Part shown: positions 25,579-34,293 of the stretch, piece after piece
Layout: each line of letters starts with the position of its first letter
Position numbering within the stretch: position 1 is the stretch's first letter
Source of the DNA: Prolixibacteraceae bacterium
GTDB lineage: Bacteria; Bacteroidota; Bacteroidia; Bacteroidales; Prolixibacteraceae
Direction of reading: 5' to 3'
DNA length: 64,000 bases
Assembly (NCBI GenBank): GCA_028377305.1
Contig: JAONJW010000001.1
Span: 1-64,000, forward strand
Notes under the pieces: model-generated
Database searches by the model: none
What the model was told of the DNA's origin: nothing
The model's input: only the letters and a program-made list of their open reading frames with translations
Translations under genes and position numbers: made by a program

Positions 25579-26073
25579 ATGAGAAGAGTATTGTTACAAA
25601 TATTGAGCGTATCGATGATGGTGATCTGTTTATTCGGATCGACAGGAATCAATATGTTCTTTCATCACTGTTTCGAACATAATCAATCGGACTACGCACT
25701 GTTGTATCCCGATAATTGGCACGAGGATGAGTCTTGTGATCATCACCATGCTACTGATTCGCATTCTCATAGTGCGAATTGTTGTGACTTTCACAGCGAA
25801 GATCTCTCTTCTTGTTGTGTGGTGGACCATATGTTTGTAAAGCAAGATCTGCTTTTAACCATTCAAGATCGCACAGAACTACGAGTGCCTGTACTTCACC
25901 TGTTATTGAAGTATACAGCAGATCAAACCACACGATTAGATGTCGATAGATGGACAGGTGTTGGAGTGGCTGATGATGCTCTCTTTGACTCTATTAATCT
26001 ACAAATGCATCAGGGTACCCCCTCTTTGTGTATGTCCTTATGTAAGCTAAAGCTCGATTGCTTAAAAGTTTAA
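25579..26073 (+). CDS. HYC_CC_PP family protein, His/Cys-rich
   Basis: This is a protein of about 164 residues starting at MRRVLLQILS; an upstream in-frame ATG-less extension to 25498 is unlikely to be used. After an N-terminal hydrophobic segment come FFHHCFEH, a His-rich stretch (CDHHHATDSHSHSANCC) and LSSCC, the HHC...CC...CC order of the HYC_CC_PP family. These residues look like soft-metal ligands. In this phylum such genes sit before TonB receptors with HMA partners, exactly as here (receptor at 26336). Inference: a periplasmic or membrane-bound metal-binding accessory for the receptor system, perhaps for copper. Confidence 0.75.
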   Translation: MRRVLLQILSVSMMVICLFGSTGINMFFHHCFEHNQSDYALLYPDNWHEDESCDHHHATDSHSHSANCCDFHSEDLSSCCVVDHMFVKQDLLLTIQDRTELRVPVLHLLLKYTADQTTRLDVDRWTGVGVADDALFDSINLQMHQGTPSLCMSLCKLKLDCLKV

Positions 26074-26335
26074 TTCTTCCTGTTTGATAAACCATTCTGT
26101 TTTGTGTGAACTATGTTTTACATAAATCAAAGTTGGTATGTGTTTTATTAAAATCTGCTCCATATTAGATTCTAATGATTCTATGTTTCATATTCGTCTC
26201 TATTTTCATAGTGAAATAGGGTATGGGAATAAGTCCGTGTGTTTCAGGAGAAACATAAAGAGACCTAATCTATAAGAATAGGATACATGGTGTCTAATAT
26301 GGATTCAGAAGTTTTAAACTTTTATTGATCTATAT

Positions 26336-28570
26336 ATGATGATGAATCGTATAATTATGAGTGTACTGTTTTTTGCACTCTCTACTGTTGTTTATGCAGT
26401 AAATTATAAAGGAAAAGTGGTGGAACTAGATCGCAACGGAAAAGCGAGTCCACTTCCTGGTGTGAATGTTGTTTTGAAAGGAACAACCCACGGTACGGTA
26501 ACCGATTTTGATGGTAATTTTGAGTTAAGTGCCACCGACACATCAACCCCTTTGTTGTTTAGTTATGTCGGGTATAAAAGCATTAGTGTCGTACCTAAGA
26601 GTATCGATGGTATTGTTGTTGAGATGGTCTCTGGCGAGAGCTTAGGGGAGGTTACAGTGGCAAAGAGAAGAGCATCGACCTCTTTTTCTCGTGTTGCACC
26701 GATTCAAGCACAGAAGCTTACGGGTGCAGAACTAACCAAATGTGCTTGCTGTAATCTTTCGGAGAGTTTCGAAACCAATGCATCGGTGGATGTCTCTTTT
26801 GCGGATGCCGTTTCAGGAGCTAAAACGATAAAGATGTTGGGGCTTTCGGGTAAATATTCGCAGATGATGGTGGAGAATATTCCAGCACTCCGTGGTGCCC
26901 AAAATAGTTATGGGTTAGAATATATTCCAGGTACATGGATGCAATCGATTCAGATATCTAAAGGTACTGCAGCAGTGAAGAGTGGTGCGGAGTCGATGAC
27001 GGGACAGATTAATGTGGAGCTGAAGGAACCTGATGGTGAAGAGAAAGGGTCGTTCTATATGTACGGAAATCAAGATGGAAAGATGGAGTGGAATTTCAAC
27101 TACGCGATGAAATTGAATGACCATTGGAGTACTGGATTCTTTGGACATTATGAAGATACTTTCCGAGAGATGGATAACAACAGTGATGGCTTTCTTGATC
27201 GCCCTGTAACACGACAGTATAACTTCTATAATAAGTGGAAATATAAGTCTGATTTTATTAATTGGAAATTTGGATGGAGCTATCTCGATGAGAGTAGAGA
27301 TGGGGGACAAACCACTTTTGATAGTGATGTCTCTCCTTTTGATCAGAGTGCTTACGGTATTGGTATCGACTCGAAGAAGATGAATGCCTATTCTAAACTC
27401 GGTTTTATCTTTGATCGTCCATCTACGAGCCTTGGTATTGTGGCGAAGTGGGATCGATATACTCGTGACTCATTTTATGGTCGACAGCTTTATGATGTGG
27501 ATCAACAGAATATCTATGGTTCTGCAATCTACCAGTCTTATCTTTTTAATACCAACCATAACTATACTACAGGGGTTAACTATGTGAATGATCGCAACAA
27601 CAATCAAGTTCAGTTTCTTGGAGAAGATAACCTACAGAAAGTGGGCTTCAATGAGGAGGTGATGGGGGCTTTCTTTGAGTATACTTATACTCCTACGGAG
27701 GACATTACGGTGCTTGCTGGATTGCGATATGATCATAGCTCTCTTCATGGAAGTTATTGGACACCTCGTCTTCATCTTCGTTGGGCTTTCACCGAAGCAT
27801 CTACTTTGAGATTGTCGGCGGGTAAAGGGTATAGAACGCCGCAGGTGATTGCTGAAAATACACGCTATTTGGCATCTTCTCGTGCTTGGCATTTTGCGCA
27901 GGAAGAGCCACTACAAGAGGAGGCTTGGAATTTTGGTGCGAGCTTGATAAATAACTGGCATCTATGGGACAAGCCACTGACGCTGTCGTTGGACTACTAT
28001 CGTACAGAGTTTAAGAACCAGATGGTGATTGATCCTACTCAATCGGCATATGACATATATGTGTATGCATTGGATGGACGTAGCTTCTCTAATAGTTTTC
28101 AGGTTGAAACACGTTATGAGCCATTTGATCGCTTTGAGTTGACTGCTGCATTTAGAATTAATGATGTGGAGATGACTTTCGAGAAGAGTGGTCTATCAGA
28201 TATGCCTTTGATGGCTAAATATAAAGGTTTGGTTTCCGCTTCGTATAGTACGAATATGAAGAAGTGGCAATTTGATTTAACGGCTCAATTTAACGGAGTA
28301 CAGTCGTTGCCTACCTCTGAAGGACGTGATCCTGTTTATCAACAACCGAGTGAGTCGAAGCCATATACTATGTTGATGGCACAGGTAACGAAGAATTATA
28401 AAGCTTGGAGTTTTTACGTAGGAGGGGAGAATCTTGCGAACTATACCCAAGATAACCCAATTATCGCTGCAGATGCACCATTCTCTAAAGATTTTGATTC
28501 ATCGCAGGTTTGGGGACCGATATATGGACGTATGTTCTATTTTGGTATTAAGTATGCATTTGATTATTAA
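26336..28570 (+). CDS. TonB-dependent receptor of the HMA-linked (probable copper) type
   Basis: This is a 744-residue receptor with a signal peptide (about 1-22), a carboxypeptidase-like domain (about 23-105, GTTHGTVTDFDGNFELS), a plug (about 115-235) and a barrel to the C-terminus. The plug contains KCACCNLSESFETN (Cys near 136-139), a cysteine cluster I recognise from receptors adjacent to heavy-metal-associated domain genes, and later IQISKGTAAVKSGAESMTGQ. It is followed after 18 bases by an HMA-domain gene and preceded by a His/Cys-rich HYC_CC_PP gene. Together they probably bind and import, or respond to, a thiophilic metal; the metal itself is inferred. It would depend on an ExbBD-TonB system. 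Confidence 0.88.
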   Translation: MMMNRIIMSVLFFALSTVVYAVNYKGKVVELDRNGKASPLPGVNVVLKGTTHGTVTDFDGNFELSATDTSTPLLFSYVGYKSISVVPKSIDGIVVEMVSGESLGEVTVAKRRASTSFSRVAPIQAQKLTGAELTKCACCNLSESFETNASVDVSFADAVSGAKTIKMLGLSGKYSQMMVENIPALRGAQNSYGLEYIPGTWMQSIQISKGTAAVKSGAESMTGQINVELKEPDGEEKGSFYMYGNQDGKMEWNFNYAMKLNDHWSTGFFGHYEDTFREMDNNSDGFLDRPVTRQYNFYNKWKYKSDFINWKFGWSYLDESRDGGQTTFDSDVSPFDQSAYGIGIDSKKMNAYSKLGFIFDRPSTSLGIVAKWDRYTRDSFYGRQLYDVDQQNIYGSAIYQSYLFNTNHNYTTGVNYVNDRNNNQVQFLGEDNLQKVGFNEEVMGAFFEYTYTPTEDITVLAGLRYDHSSLHGSYWTPRLHLRWAFTEASTLRLSAGKGYRTPQVIAENTRYLASSRAWHFAQEEPLQEEAWNFGASLINNWHLWDKPLTLSLDYYRTEFKNQMVIDPTQSAYDIYVYALDGRSFSNSFQVETRYEPFDRFELTAAFRINDVEMTFEKSGLSDMPLMAKYKGLVSASYSTNMKKWQFDLTAQFNGVQSLPTSEGRDPVYQQPSESKPYTMLMAQVTKNYKAWSFYVGGENLANYTQDNPIIAADAPFSKDFDSSQVWGPIYGRMFYFGIKYAFDY

Positions 28571-28588
28571 CCAATAACACGATTTACA

Positions 28589-28906
28589 ATGAAAACTTTG
28601 AAATTATTATTACCGCTGTTCCTTTTATTTGCAATTTTTACTCCTGCTATGGCAAAGAGTGAGAAGAAAGTTGAAACGGTGACTTACGTCTGTTCTATTG
28701 ATTGTGACCATTGCAAGAAAACGATCATGAAGAATATCCCTTACGAAAAAGGGGTTAAAAATGTGGAGGTGGATATTAAAACCAAAGAGGTGAAAGTAAC
28801 GTTCCGTAAAGATAAAACCGACTGTAAGAAGTTGGAGAGTGCCATCGAGAAGCTTGGTTATGATGCGGAGTTGAAGAAAAGCTGCTGTGGTGATATGAAG
28901 AAATAA
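28589..28906 (+). CDS. Secreted heavy-metal-associated (HMA) domain protein 1
   Basis: This is a 105-residue protein with a signal peptide (about 1-22, FTPAMAKS) and one HMA ferredoxin-like domain. The metal site is C39-D-H-C42, with an extra cysteine at 35 (VCSIDCDHCKK), followed by IMKNIPYEKGVKNVEV. The tail carries another pair, C99-C100. It probably shuttles a thiophilic metal, most likely Cu(I), in the periplasm. Spacing of 18 bases places it in the receptor operon. A paralogue lies 450 bases downstream. Confidence 0.88.
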   Translation: MKTLKLLLPLFLLFAIFTPAMAKSEKKVETVTYVCSIDCDHCKKTIMKNIPYEKGVKNVEVDIKTKEVKVTFRKDKTDCKKLESAIEKLGYDAELKKSCCGDMKK

Positions 28907-29353
28907 TATATGGGGAGTACACCTTCGTGTCTCTTTCCGAATGAATGAATATTGAAGTTAGAATGGTGAGGTAGGGTTGGTATGATACATCTTACCTCCT
29001 CTGACTTTATTTGTTTATCTATTTTAAAAACTTGTTTGTAGCCTCTATGCGTTACGGACAAGTTTTTTTGTTTTTGTATAAGAGGCTTATGGGCGGTCAT
29101 GATTGTGCTATTTTTTGTGCAATTTTGTAGATATATGTACGATTTTGAACGAATTGTATTTTGATTTTATGTTTCGAAATAATGATAAATGTAATGTTGG
29201 GTTGCTAATGATAGTTATATGTTAATAAAATAGATCTTTTGGTGTGTGTTGTTTGTTAGATTTACATAATATTGCAACTTTCTATGATGAGGTCAGGATC
29301 GTTGTGGTAATATCTTCGATTTCATGATAGAGAATATTTCTAATAAATAAATT
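28907..29353. other. Gap between the two HMA genes
   Basis: About 450 bases with a terminator-like hairpin at 29026-29069 and AT-rich sequence beyond it that should contain the promoter of the second HMA gene. I see no further gene and no clear TAnnTTTG box. Confidence 0.5.
29026..29069 (+). terminator. Probable terminator after HMA gene 1
   Basis: AAAAACTTGT (29026-29035) pairs with ACAAGTTTTT (29058-29067), with a 22-nt loop and a T7 run. It lies 120 bases after the stop of the first HMA gene. Confidence 0.5.
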
Positions 29354-29680
29354 ATGTATTCTATGAAGATCGTAAAGTCTTTATTGCCTCTATTTTTAAT
29401 GTTTGTGTTTTTATCGCCTATTATGGCAAAGAGAGAGAAGAATATTGAAACGGTAACCTTTCTCTGTTCGATTGATTGTTACCATTGTAAAAAGAAGATC
29501 ATGAAGAATATTCCTTTTGAGAAGGGGGTGGTAAGAGTAATTGTTAGTATTGAATCGAAGGAGGTGCAGGTGAGTTTTAAAAAGGATAAAACGGATCGTG
29601 AAAAGTTGGAGGAGGCAATTGAAAAGCTTGGCTATGATGCTGAGGTAAAGAAGCCTTGTTGTACAGAGAAGAAGAAATAA
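29354..29680 (+). CDS. Secreted heavy-metal-associated (HMA) domain protein 2
   Basis: This is a 108-residue paralogue of the first HMA protein, with the same layout: signal peptide, CSIDCYHCKKKIMKNIPFEK metal site, and a Cys-Cys in the tail (KKPCCTEKKK). The true start may be the second ATG (29363, MKIVKSLLP). It differs from the first mainly in the hinge and in having Tyr instead of Asp in the CxxC. It has its own upstream gap and its own terminator, so it is probably expressed separately from the receptor operon. Confidence 0.85.
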   Translation: MYSMKIVKSLLPLFLMFVFLSPIMAKREKNIETVTFLCSIDCYHCKKKIMKNIPFEKGVVRVIVSIESKEVQVSFKKDKTDREKLEEAIEKLGYDAEVKKPCCTEKKK

Positions 29681-29705
29681 AACTCCAATATATCGCTGTA
29701 TTCAG

Positions 29706-29741
29706 AAATGTTTCTACTATTTTGTAGGAACATTTTTTTTT
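29706..29741 (+). terminator. Terminator after HMA gene 2
   Basis: AAATGTTTCTAC (29706-29717) pairs with GTAGGAACATTT (29724-29735), followed by a T run to 29741. Confidence 0.8.
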
Positions 29742-29754
29742 AACTGAATAGACC

Positions 29755-30573
29755 ATGAAGACTAAAATTTTAATGCTGGTTGTGTTGATGGCACAGCTAT
29801 TCTCCCTATATGCTGCTCGAGTAGATACCATTCAAGTGAAAGCCAGAAAGATGAAAAAAGTGATTTCAGGTGTAGTGATACTCCCGGATAGTTACACTAC
29901 TTCAAAGAGATATCCAGTCATATATCTTCTACATGGTGCTTCGGATAATTATAAGGCATGGGTAAACAAATGTCCTAAATTAAAATCATATGTAGATCAT
30001 TACGATATGATTGTTGTCTGTCCTGATGGTGGTCATACCAGCTGGTATTTTGATAGCCCTGTGGATAAAACAATGCAGTATGAGTCGTATGTGTCGAAGG
30101 ATTTTGTCGGTTATATAGATAGCCATTACGCGACGGTTGCAGATCCAAAAGGAAGGGCGATCACTGGGTTGAGTATGGGAGGACATGGAGCTCTCTATCT
30201 TGCTTTTCGTCACCAAGATATTTGGGGAGCGGCAGGAAGTATGAGTGGCGGTGTTGATTTTACGCCGTTTCCTTTGAATTGGAATATCTCAAAACGTTTG
30301 GGTGATTATGCTTCGAATAGAGAGGTGTGGGAGCGTAATACAGTGATGGATCAAGTGTATCTTTTGACGAAGAACTCTTTAAGTATTATGATCGATTGTG
30401 GAAAAGATGACTTCTTTTTTCCTGTAAATAAAGCCCTTCATGAGCGACTAGACCACTGTAATATACCTCACGATTTTATTGTTCGTCAAGGAAAGCATAA
30501 TTGGAACTATTGGAGAAATGCAATAAGGTATCAATTATTGTTTATGAACGATTATTTCGAAAGGCAGAAGTAG
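29755..30573 (+). CDS. Secreted esterase D-like alpha/beta hydrolase
   Basis: This is a 272-residue protein with a signal peptide (about 1-21). It has the putative esterase fold (PF00756 type, as in S-formylglutathione hydrolase, antigen 85 and feruloyl esterases). VIYLLHGASDNYKAW at about 52-66 holds the oxyanion region, GLSMGGHGAL at about 141-150 the nucleophile serine, CGKDDFFF at about 221 the acid, and RQGKHNWNYW at about 243 the histidine. The substrate is unknown. It is a single gene between two good terminators. Confidence 0.85.
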   Translation: MKTKILMLVVLMAQLFSLYAARVDTIQVKARKMKKVISGVVILPDSYTTSKRYPVIYLLHGASDNYKAWVNKCPKLKSYVDHYDMIVVCPDGGHTSWYFDSPVDKTMQYESYVSKDFVGYIDSHYATVADPKGRAITGLSMGGHGALYLAFRHQDIWGAAGSMSGGVDFTPFPLNWNISKRLGDYASNREVWERNTVMDQVYLLTKNSLSIMIDCGKDDFFFPVNKALHERLDHCNIPHDFIVRQGKHNWNYWRNAIRYQLLFMNDYFERQK

Positions 30574-30602
30574 TCTGATTATTATCTCATAAAAGTATGT
30601 AC

Positions 30603-30648
30603 ATAATAAAATGGACTGTTACAATAATGTAGCAGTCCATTTTATTAT
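30603..30648. terminator. Bidirectional terminator
   Basis: A 16-bp stem, ATAATAAAATGGACTG (30603-30618) with CAGTCCATTTTATTAT (30633-30648), has U-rich ends on both strands and sits midway between convergent genes. Confidence 0.9.
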
Positions 30649-30670
30649 AATTTAAGAATATAACACTAGA

Positions 30671-31459
30671 TTATTCTTCTAGAGTTACAAGATCTTCTAG
30701 TGACGTTAGAATATCCTTATCTACTAGAATACGACCACAATATTCACAAACGATAATCTTCTTACGAGAAGAAATGTCAAGGTGTCTTTGTGGTGGGATC
30801 TTATTGAAACATCCACCACAAGCATCACGTTGTACAGTAACAAGAGCCAATCCGTTACGTGCATTAGAACGGATACGCTTAAATGCTGTAAGTAGACGCT
30901 CTTCGATTATCTCCTCAATTTTGTCCGCTTTTTTACCTAGTAGTTCTTCTTCTACCACTGTTTCTGCAGAGATATCATTCAACTCTTTGCGCTTGTTTTT
31001 CAAATCGATACTACGCTCGTCGAAACGCTGTTTTGCATCTTTGATCTGTTGTGACTTCACTTTGTTATCAGCAGAAAACTCTTTGATCTTTTTTTCTGAA
31101 AGCTCAATTTCAAGAGTTTGGAACTCGATCTCTTTTGAAAGGGAGTCGAATTCACGGTTGTTGCGAACATTGTTTTGCTGCTCGGTATACTTTTTGATTA
31201 GCTCTTGAGATTCCTTGATAGCATTTTTCTTGTTAGAAATTATTGTATCAAGGTTCTTTACCTCATCCTTATATTTAGTGATGCGAGTCTCAAGACCAGC
31301 TAGTTCGTCTTCTAAATCCTCGACTTCTAGAGGTAGTTCCCCGCAAAGAGTCTTGATTTTGTCAATTTCAGAAACTACCGATTGAAGCTCATAAAGAGCT
31401 TTTAGTTTTTCTTCAACTGTCATGTCTTTTTCTCCAGGTCTTGTATTTTGCAGATTCAT
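30671..31459 (-). CDS. C4-type zinc-ribbon coiled-coil protein
   Basis: This is a 262-residue protein, almost entirely a long antiparallel coiled coil (about 15-200; for example KDEVKNLDTIISNKKNAIKE), followed by a zinc ribbon: ACGGCFNKIPPQ and, 25 residues later, VCEYCGRILV, giving four cysteine ligands. It matches the zf-RING_7/CdsZ family found next to Nif3-like genes. The family is thought to bind nucleic acid or act in assembly; its exact role is unknown. The Nif3-like gene lies 115 bases upstream on the same strand, a pairing I recall as conserved in this phylum. Confidence 0.9.
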   Translation of the reverse strand: MNLQNTRPGEKDMTVEEKLKALYELQSVVSEIDKIKTLCGELPLEVEDLEDELAGLETRITKYKDEVKNLDTIISNKKNAIKESQELIKKYTEQQNNVRNNREFDSLSKEIEFQTLEIELSEKKIKEFSADNKVKSQQIKDAKQRFDERSIDLKNKRKELNDISAETVVEEELLGKKADKIEEIIEERLLTAFKRIRSNARNGLALVTVQRDACGGCFNKIPPQRHLDISSRKKIIVCEYCGRILVDKDILTSLEDLVTLEE

Positions 31460-31574
31460 CTCTAAATAAATTTATATTTTCGACTACACGTCTCTTCGAG
31501 GAATTTAAACCGATGAAGAGTGTTGAGTCTTGATAAAACGTTTTCTACTTTTAATTCAGTTGTTTGTCAGTCTG

Positions 31575-32684
31575 TTATGATCTCCCAATGAAGTAGTTTA
31601 CCGCATTAGACGAAATCGCTGACATTCGAGCTGCAAAGTTAGGGAATTTTTTTGTAAGTATTTCATAAAAAACCTCTTTAGTAAACTGTTCGCTCTCAAA
31701 ATGTCCAATATCAGCGATGATAATCTTCTCTTCGGCATGGAAAAAATCATGATATTTGATGTCTCCCGTGATGTAAATGTCAGCTTTATGTCCCATAGCA
31801 TCTTTTAAAAAGTTACTTCCTGCCCCTCCACAAAGTGCGACTTTCTGTATTTTATCATGACAAATATTGGAGTGTTTTATCACTGGAATATCAAAGGTGT
31901 AGCTCAGTTGTTGAAGAAACTCATGGGTGTCTATTGGTTTTGGAAGATAACCAACCATTCCGAACCCCGAGGTTGCCTCTTTTTGTGTTGTCTCTATAAG
32001 ATCGTAGACCACCTTATCATAAGGATGTACTGCTTTAAGTGTCTGTATGAAAGCGGATAGTTCAGAGGATCTCAGTAAGCATTCAAAACGAATTTCTTCA
32101 ACTTTTTCTAGTTGATTAACTTGTCCAATGTGCGGGTTGGTTCCTGTCATAGGTCGGAATTGACCCATCCCTTCAGCTGTAAAACAGCAACTGTCGTAGT
32201 TCCCGATCTTCATGAATTCCTTCTCAGAAAGTTCTTCGACTACTTGGTTAATATGTGTTTTGGGAATGAAGGTAGTAAATTTGAATATTGGACTGTAGTT
32301 TGGTCGAAGGATCTGCTGATCGATCAAACCAATTTTGTCTGCTATTTTGCTGTTAACTCCTCCCAAAACTGAATCTAAGTTTGTGTGTGAGGCATAGATT
32401 GAGATGTCATTTTTGATGGCCTTAAGAACACATCTTTCTACCATATTTTTCCCATTGATTTGTTTTAATCCTGAGAATATTATAGGGTGGTGAGCAAGTA
32501 CCATATCACATCCAGTTGCGATGGCTTCGTCAAGAATCTCTTCGGTTACATCTAAAGTGATAAGAGCCTGTTTCACCTTTTGAGATGGGTTGCCAATAAT
32601 TAACCCCGCATTATCGTAAGACTCTTGAAGATGGAGTGGTGCCAGAGCTTCTATGGCATCAATTATCTGTTGTATTTTGATCAT
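31575..32684 (-). CDS. Nif3-like dinuclear metal-centre protein
   Basis: This 369-residue protein is the long form of the Nif3/YbgI family, with an extra domain in the middle (about 130-235). Metal-ligand motifs are visible: MVLAHHPIIFSGLK near 60-70, ASHTNLDSV near 98, and the C-terminal DIGHFESEQF. The family forms ring-shaped hexamers with two metals per subunit and is labelled GTP cyclohydrolase 1 type 2 in some databases; the true reaction is uncertain. It overlaps the MerR-type gene upstream by 26 bases, so the two are co-translated. Confidence 0.93.
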   Translation of the reverse strand: MIKIQQIIDAIEALAPLHLQESYDNAGLIIGNPSQKVKQALITLDVTEEILDEAIATGCDMVLAHHPIIFSGLKQINGKNMVERCVLKAIKNDISIYASHTNLDSVLGGVNSKIADKIGLIDQQILRPNYSPIFKFTTFIPKTHINQVVEELSEKEFMKIGNYDSCCFTAEGMGQFRPMTGTNPHIGQVNQLEKVEEIRFECLLRSSELSAFIQTLKAVHPYDKVVYDLIETTQKEATSGFGMVGYLPKPIDTHEFLQQLSYTFDIPVIKHSNICHDKIQKVALCGGAGSNFLKDAMGHKADIYITGDIKYHDFFHAEEKIIIADIGHFESEQFTKEVFYEILTKKFPNFAARMSAISSNAVNYFIGRS

Positions 32685-33018
32685 TGCTATCTTTTTTGTC
32701 TAGTTGCTCTCGTAAGTCTACAAGTTGTTCTTTGATTTTAAGAAGTCGACTGATCACCTCTATATTTGGGTCTTCGCCTTGGTATTGCTCTTTGAGTTTA
32801 AGTTGTGCCCCTTTGAGTGTCATTCCTTTCTCTTTGACTAGATGGTAGACTAGTTTGAGAGTTTCGAGGTCTTTGGGAGTGAAAAGTCGATTTCCTTTCT
32901 TATTCGTGTGTGGCTGTATCTGTTTAAACGTATTGGACCAATAACGTATAAGAGAGACATTCACTTGGAACATCTCTGCCACTTCTCCAATAGAATAGTA
33001 CGTTTTTAAATTTTCCAT
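32659..33018 (-). CDS. MerR family transcriptional regulator
   Basis: This is a 119-residue protein with an N-terminal MerR winged helix: YYSIGEVAEMFQVNVSLIRY (about 7-26) and NRLFTPKDLETLKLVYHLVK (about 43-62). A short coiled-coil dimerisation tail follows. There is no C-terminal ligand domain and no cysteine metal site, so the inducer is unknown. It overlaps the Nif3-like gene downstream. This small MerR type is common in Bacteroidota and often lies next to M23 peptidase genes, as here. Confidence 0.92.
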   Translation of the reverse strand: MENLKTYYSIGEVAEMFQVNVSLIRYWSNTFKQIQPHTNKKGNRLFTPKDLETLKLVYHLVKEKGMTLKGAQLKLKEQYQGEDPNIEVISRLLKIKEQLVDLREQLDKKDSNDQNTTDN

Positions 33019-33126
33019 AAGATCTCCATCCTTTGTGAATGTATCAGTTGCGAATGTAAGGTTCTGCTTGGTAAAGGTACAATACTAAGACGAGATACTC
33101 AAACCTTAAGAATTTATGAATTGCTA

Positions 33127-34098
33127 TTAGTCAAATGCTTGTCCCATGTTCGAAGAGTATTCGATCATTTTGTCGTACTGCTCCGGTGTTAGATCCTTGA
33201 AGTAGTAGTTTTGTGGGTTTACGCGACGGTTGTTCTTATGTACCTCATAGTGAAGGTGTGGTCCTGTAGATTTACCTGTATTTCCAATATAGCCAATAAT
33301 GTCACCACGATGTACTTTTTGCCCTTTCTTTACATTAAATTTGCTCATGTGGGCGTATAGCGTCTCGTAACCATATCCGTGATCGACCACAATATGTTTT
33401 CCATAACCAACTTTACTGTTAATGACTTTAGTTACTTTACCATTCCCTGTCGCAAAGATTTCAGCTCCTATTGGTGCAGAGAAGTCCATTCCATAATGGA
33501 ATTTTGGAATTTTATAGATAGGGTCGAATCGTATACCCCATCCCGAAGCAACTCGCTTTAAATCTTTGTTGGCAACTGGTTGAATTGCGGGTATGCAGGT
33601 TAACATCTTCTCTTTGTTTAGAGCCATGTCTAGTACTTTATCATAGCTCTTAGATTGGATGTATAACTGTTTGTATAAGGTGTTTATCTTTTCTGTCGTC
33701 TCGTCCACCAATTCGTCATCGTCTACTTTAGATAGTTCTGCGAATTTATTGATATCGTCGAAATTGACTTGTTGAAGCTTGGATGGAATTGGTTCGGCTT
33801 CAAAAACTACTCGGTAGATGTTATTATCTCTATATTGGATATCTTGAAGAATGACAGACATCTGTTTCATATCCTTATTCATCAAGACGAATTGATGTTT
33901 TAACTTGTCATTCACTTTGATAAGTTTCATCTCTTTGTTCGACTGGAGGAGTTTTGTGGTCAGAAATGATATAACTAGTGCAAAGAGGAAACTAGATCCA
34001 AGGAATGATGCAATTTTCTTCATGCGTTCCTTAAAATTAATCTCTACTTTGTCGTAGCTTAGCGTTTCTGGGTTAAACCTATAATTATCATTGGTCAT
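33127..34098 (-). CDS. M23 family metallopeptidase
   Basis: This is a 323-residue inner-membrane-anchored LytM/M23 endopeptidase. It has one membrane helix at about 30-50 (FLGSSFLFALVISFL), a periplasmic spacer, and the M23 domain at about 190-300. Zinc ligands are seen in FHYGMDFSAPIG and in GPHLHYEV, with the usual TLYAHMSKF between. It cleaves peptide cross-links in peptidoglycan or activates other hydrolases. The frame extends to a TTG at 34104, but the ATG at 34098 (MTNDNYRF) is the natural start. It is divergent from alaS. Confidence 0.93.
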   Translation of the reverse strand: MTNDNYRFNPETLSYDKVEINFKERMKKIASFLGSSFLFALVISFLTTKLLQSNKEMKLIKVNDKLKHQFVLMNKDMKQMSVILQDIQYRDNNIYRVVFEAEPIPSKLQQVNFDDINKFAELSKVDDDELVDETTEKINTLYKQLYIQSKSYDKVLDMALNKEKMLTCIPAIQPVANKDLKRVASGWGIRFDPIYKIPKFHYGMDFSAPIGAEIFATGNGKVTKVINSKVGYGKHIVVDHGYGYETLYAHMSKFNVKKGQKVHRGDIIGYIGNTGKSTGPHLHYEVHKNNRRVNPQNYYFKDLTPEQYDKMIEYSSNMGQAFD

Positions 34099-34293
34099 GA
34101 ACAAATGATTTTTATCGTATTCTATTGAATATTGTTACCGAAATAATCTAAATTTGTAAACTTAGAATAATATTTCTTTTTTTATCGTCTGACGACAAAT
34201 GTAATAAAATTATTTGTCATTATGTTGAAAGACCTTACTTAATGGAATGTTAAGGAGATTAGAATTGATAATTTTAAATAAAAGAATAGTATC

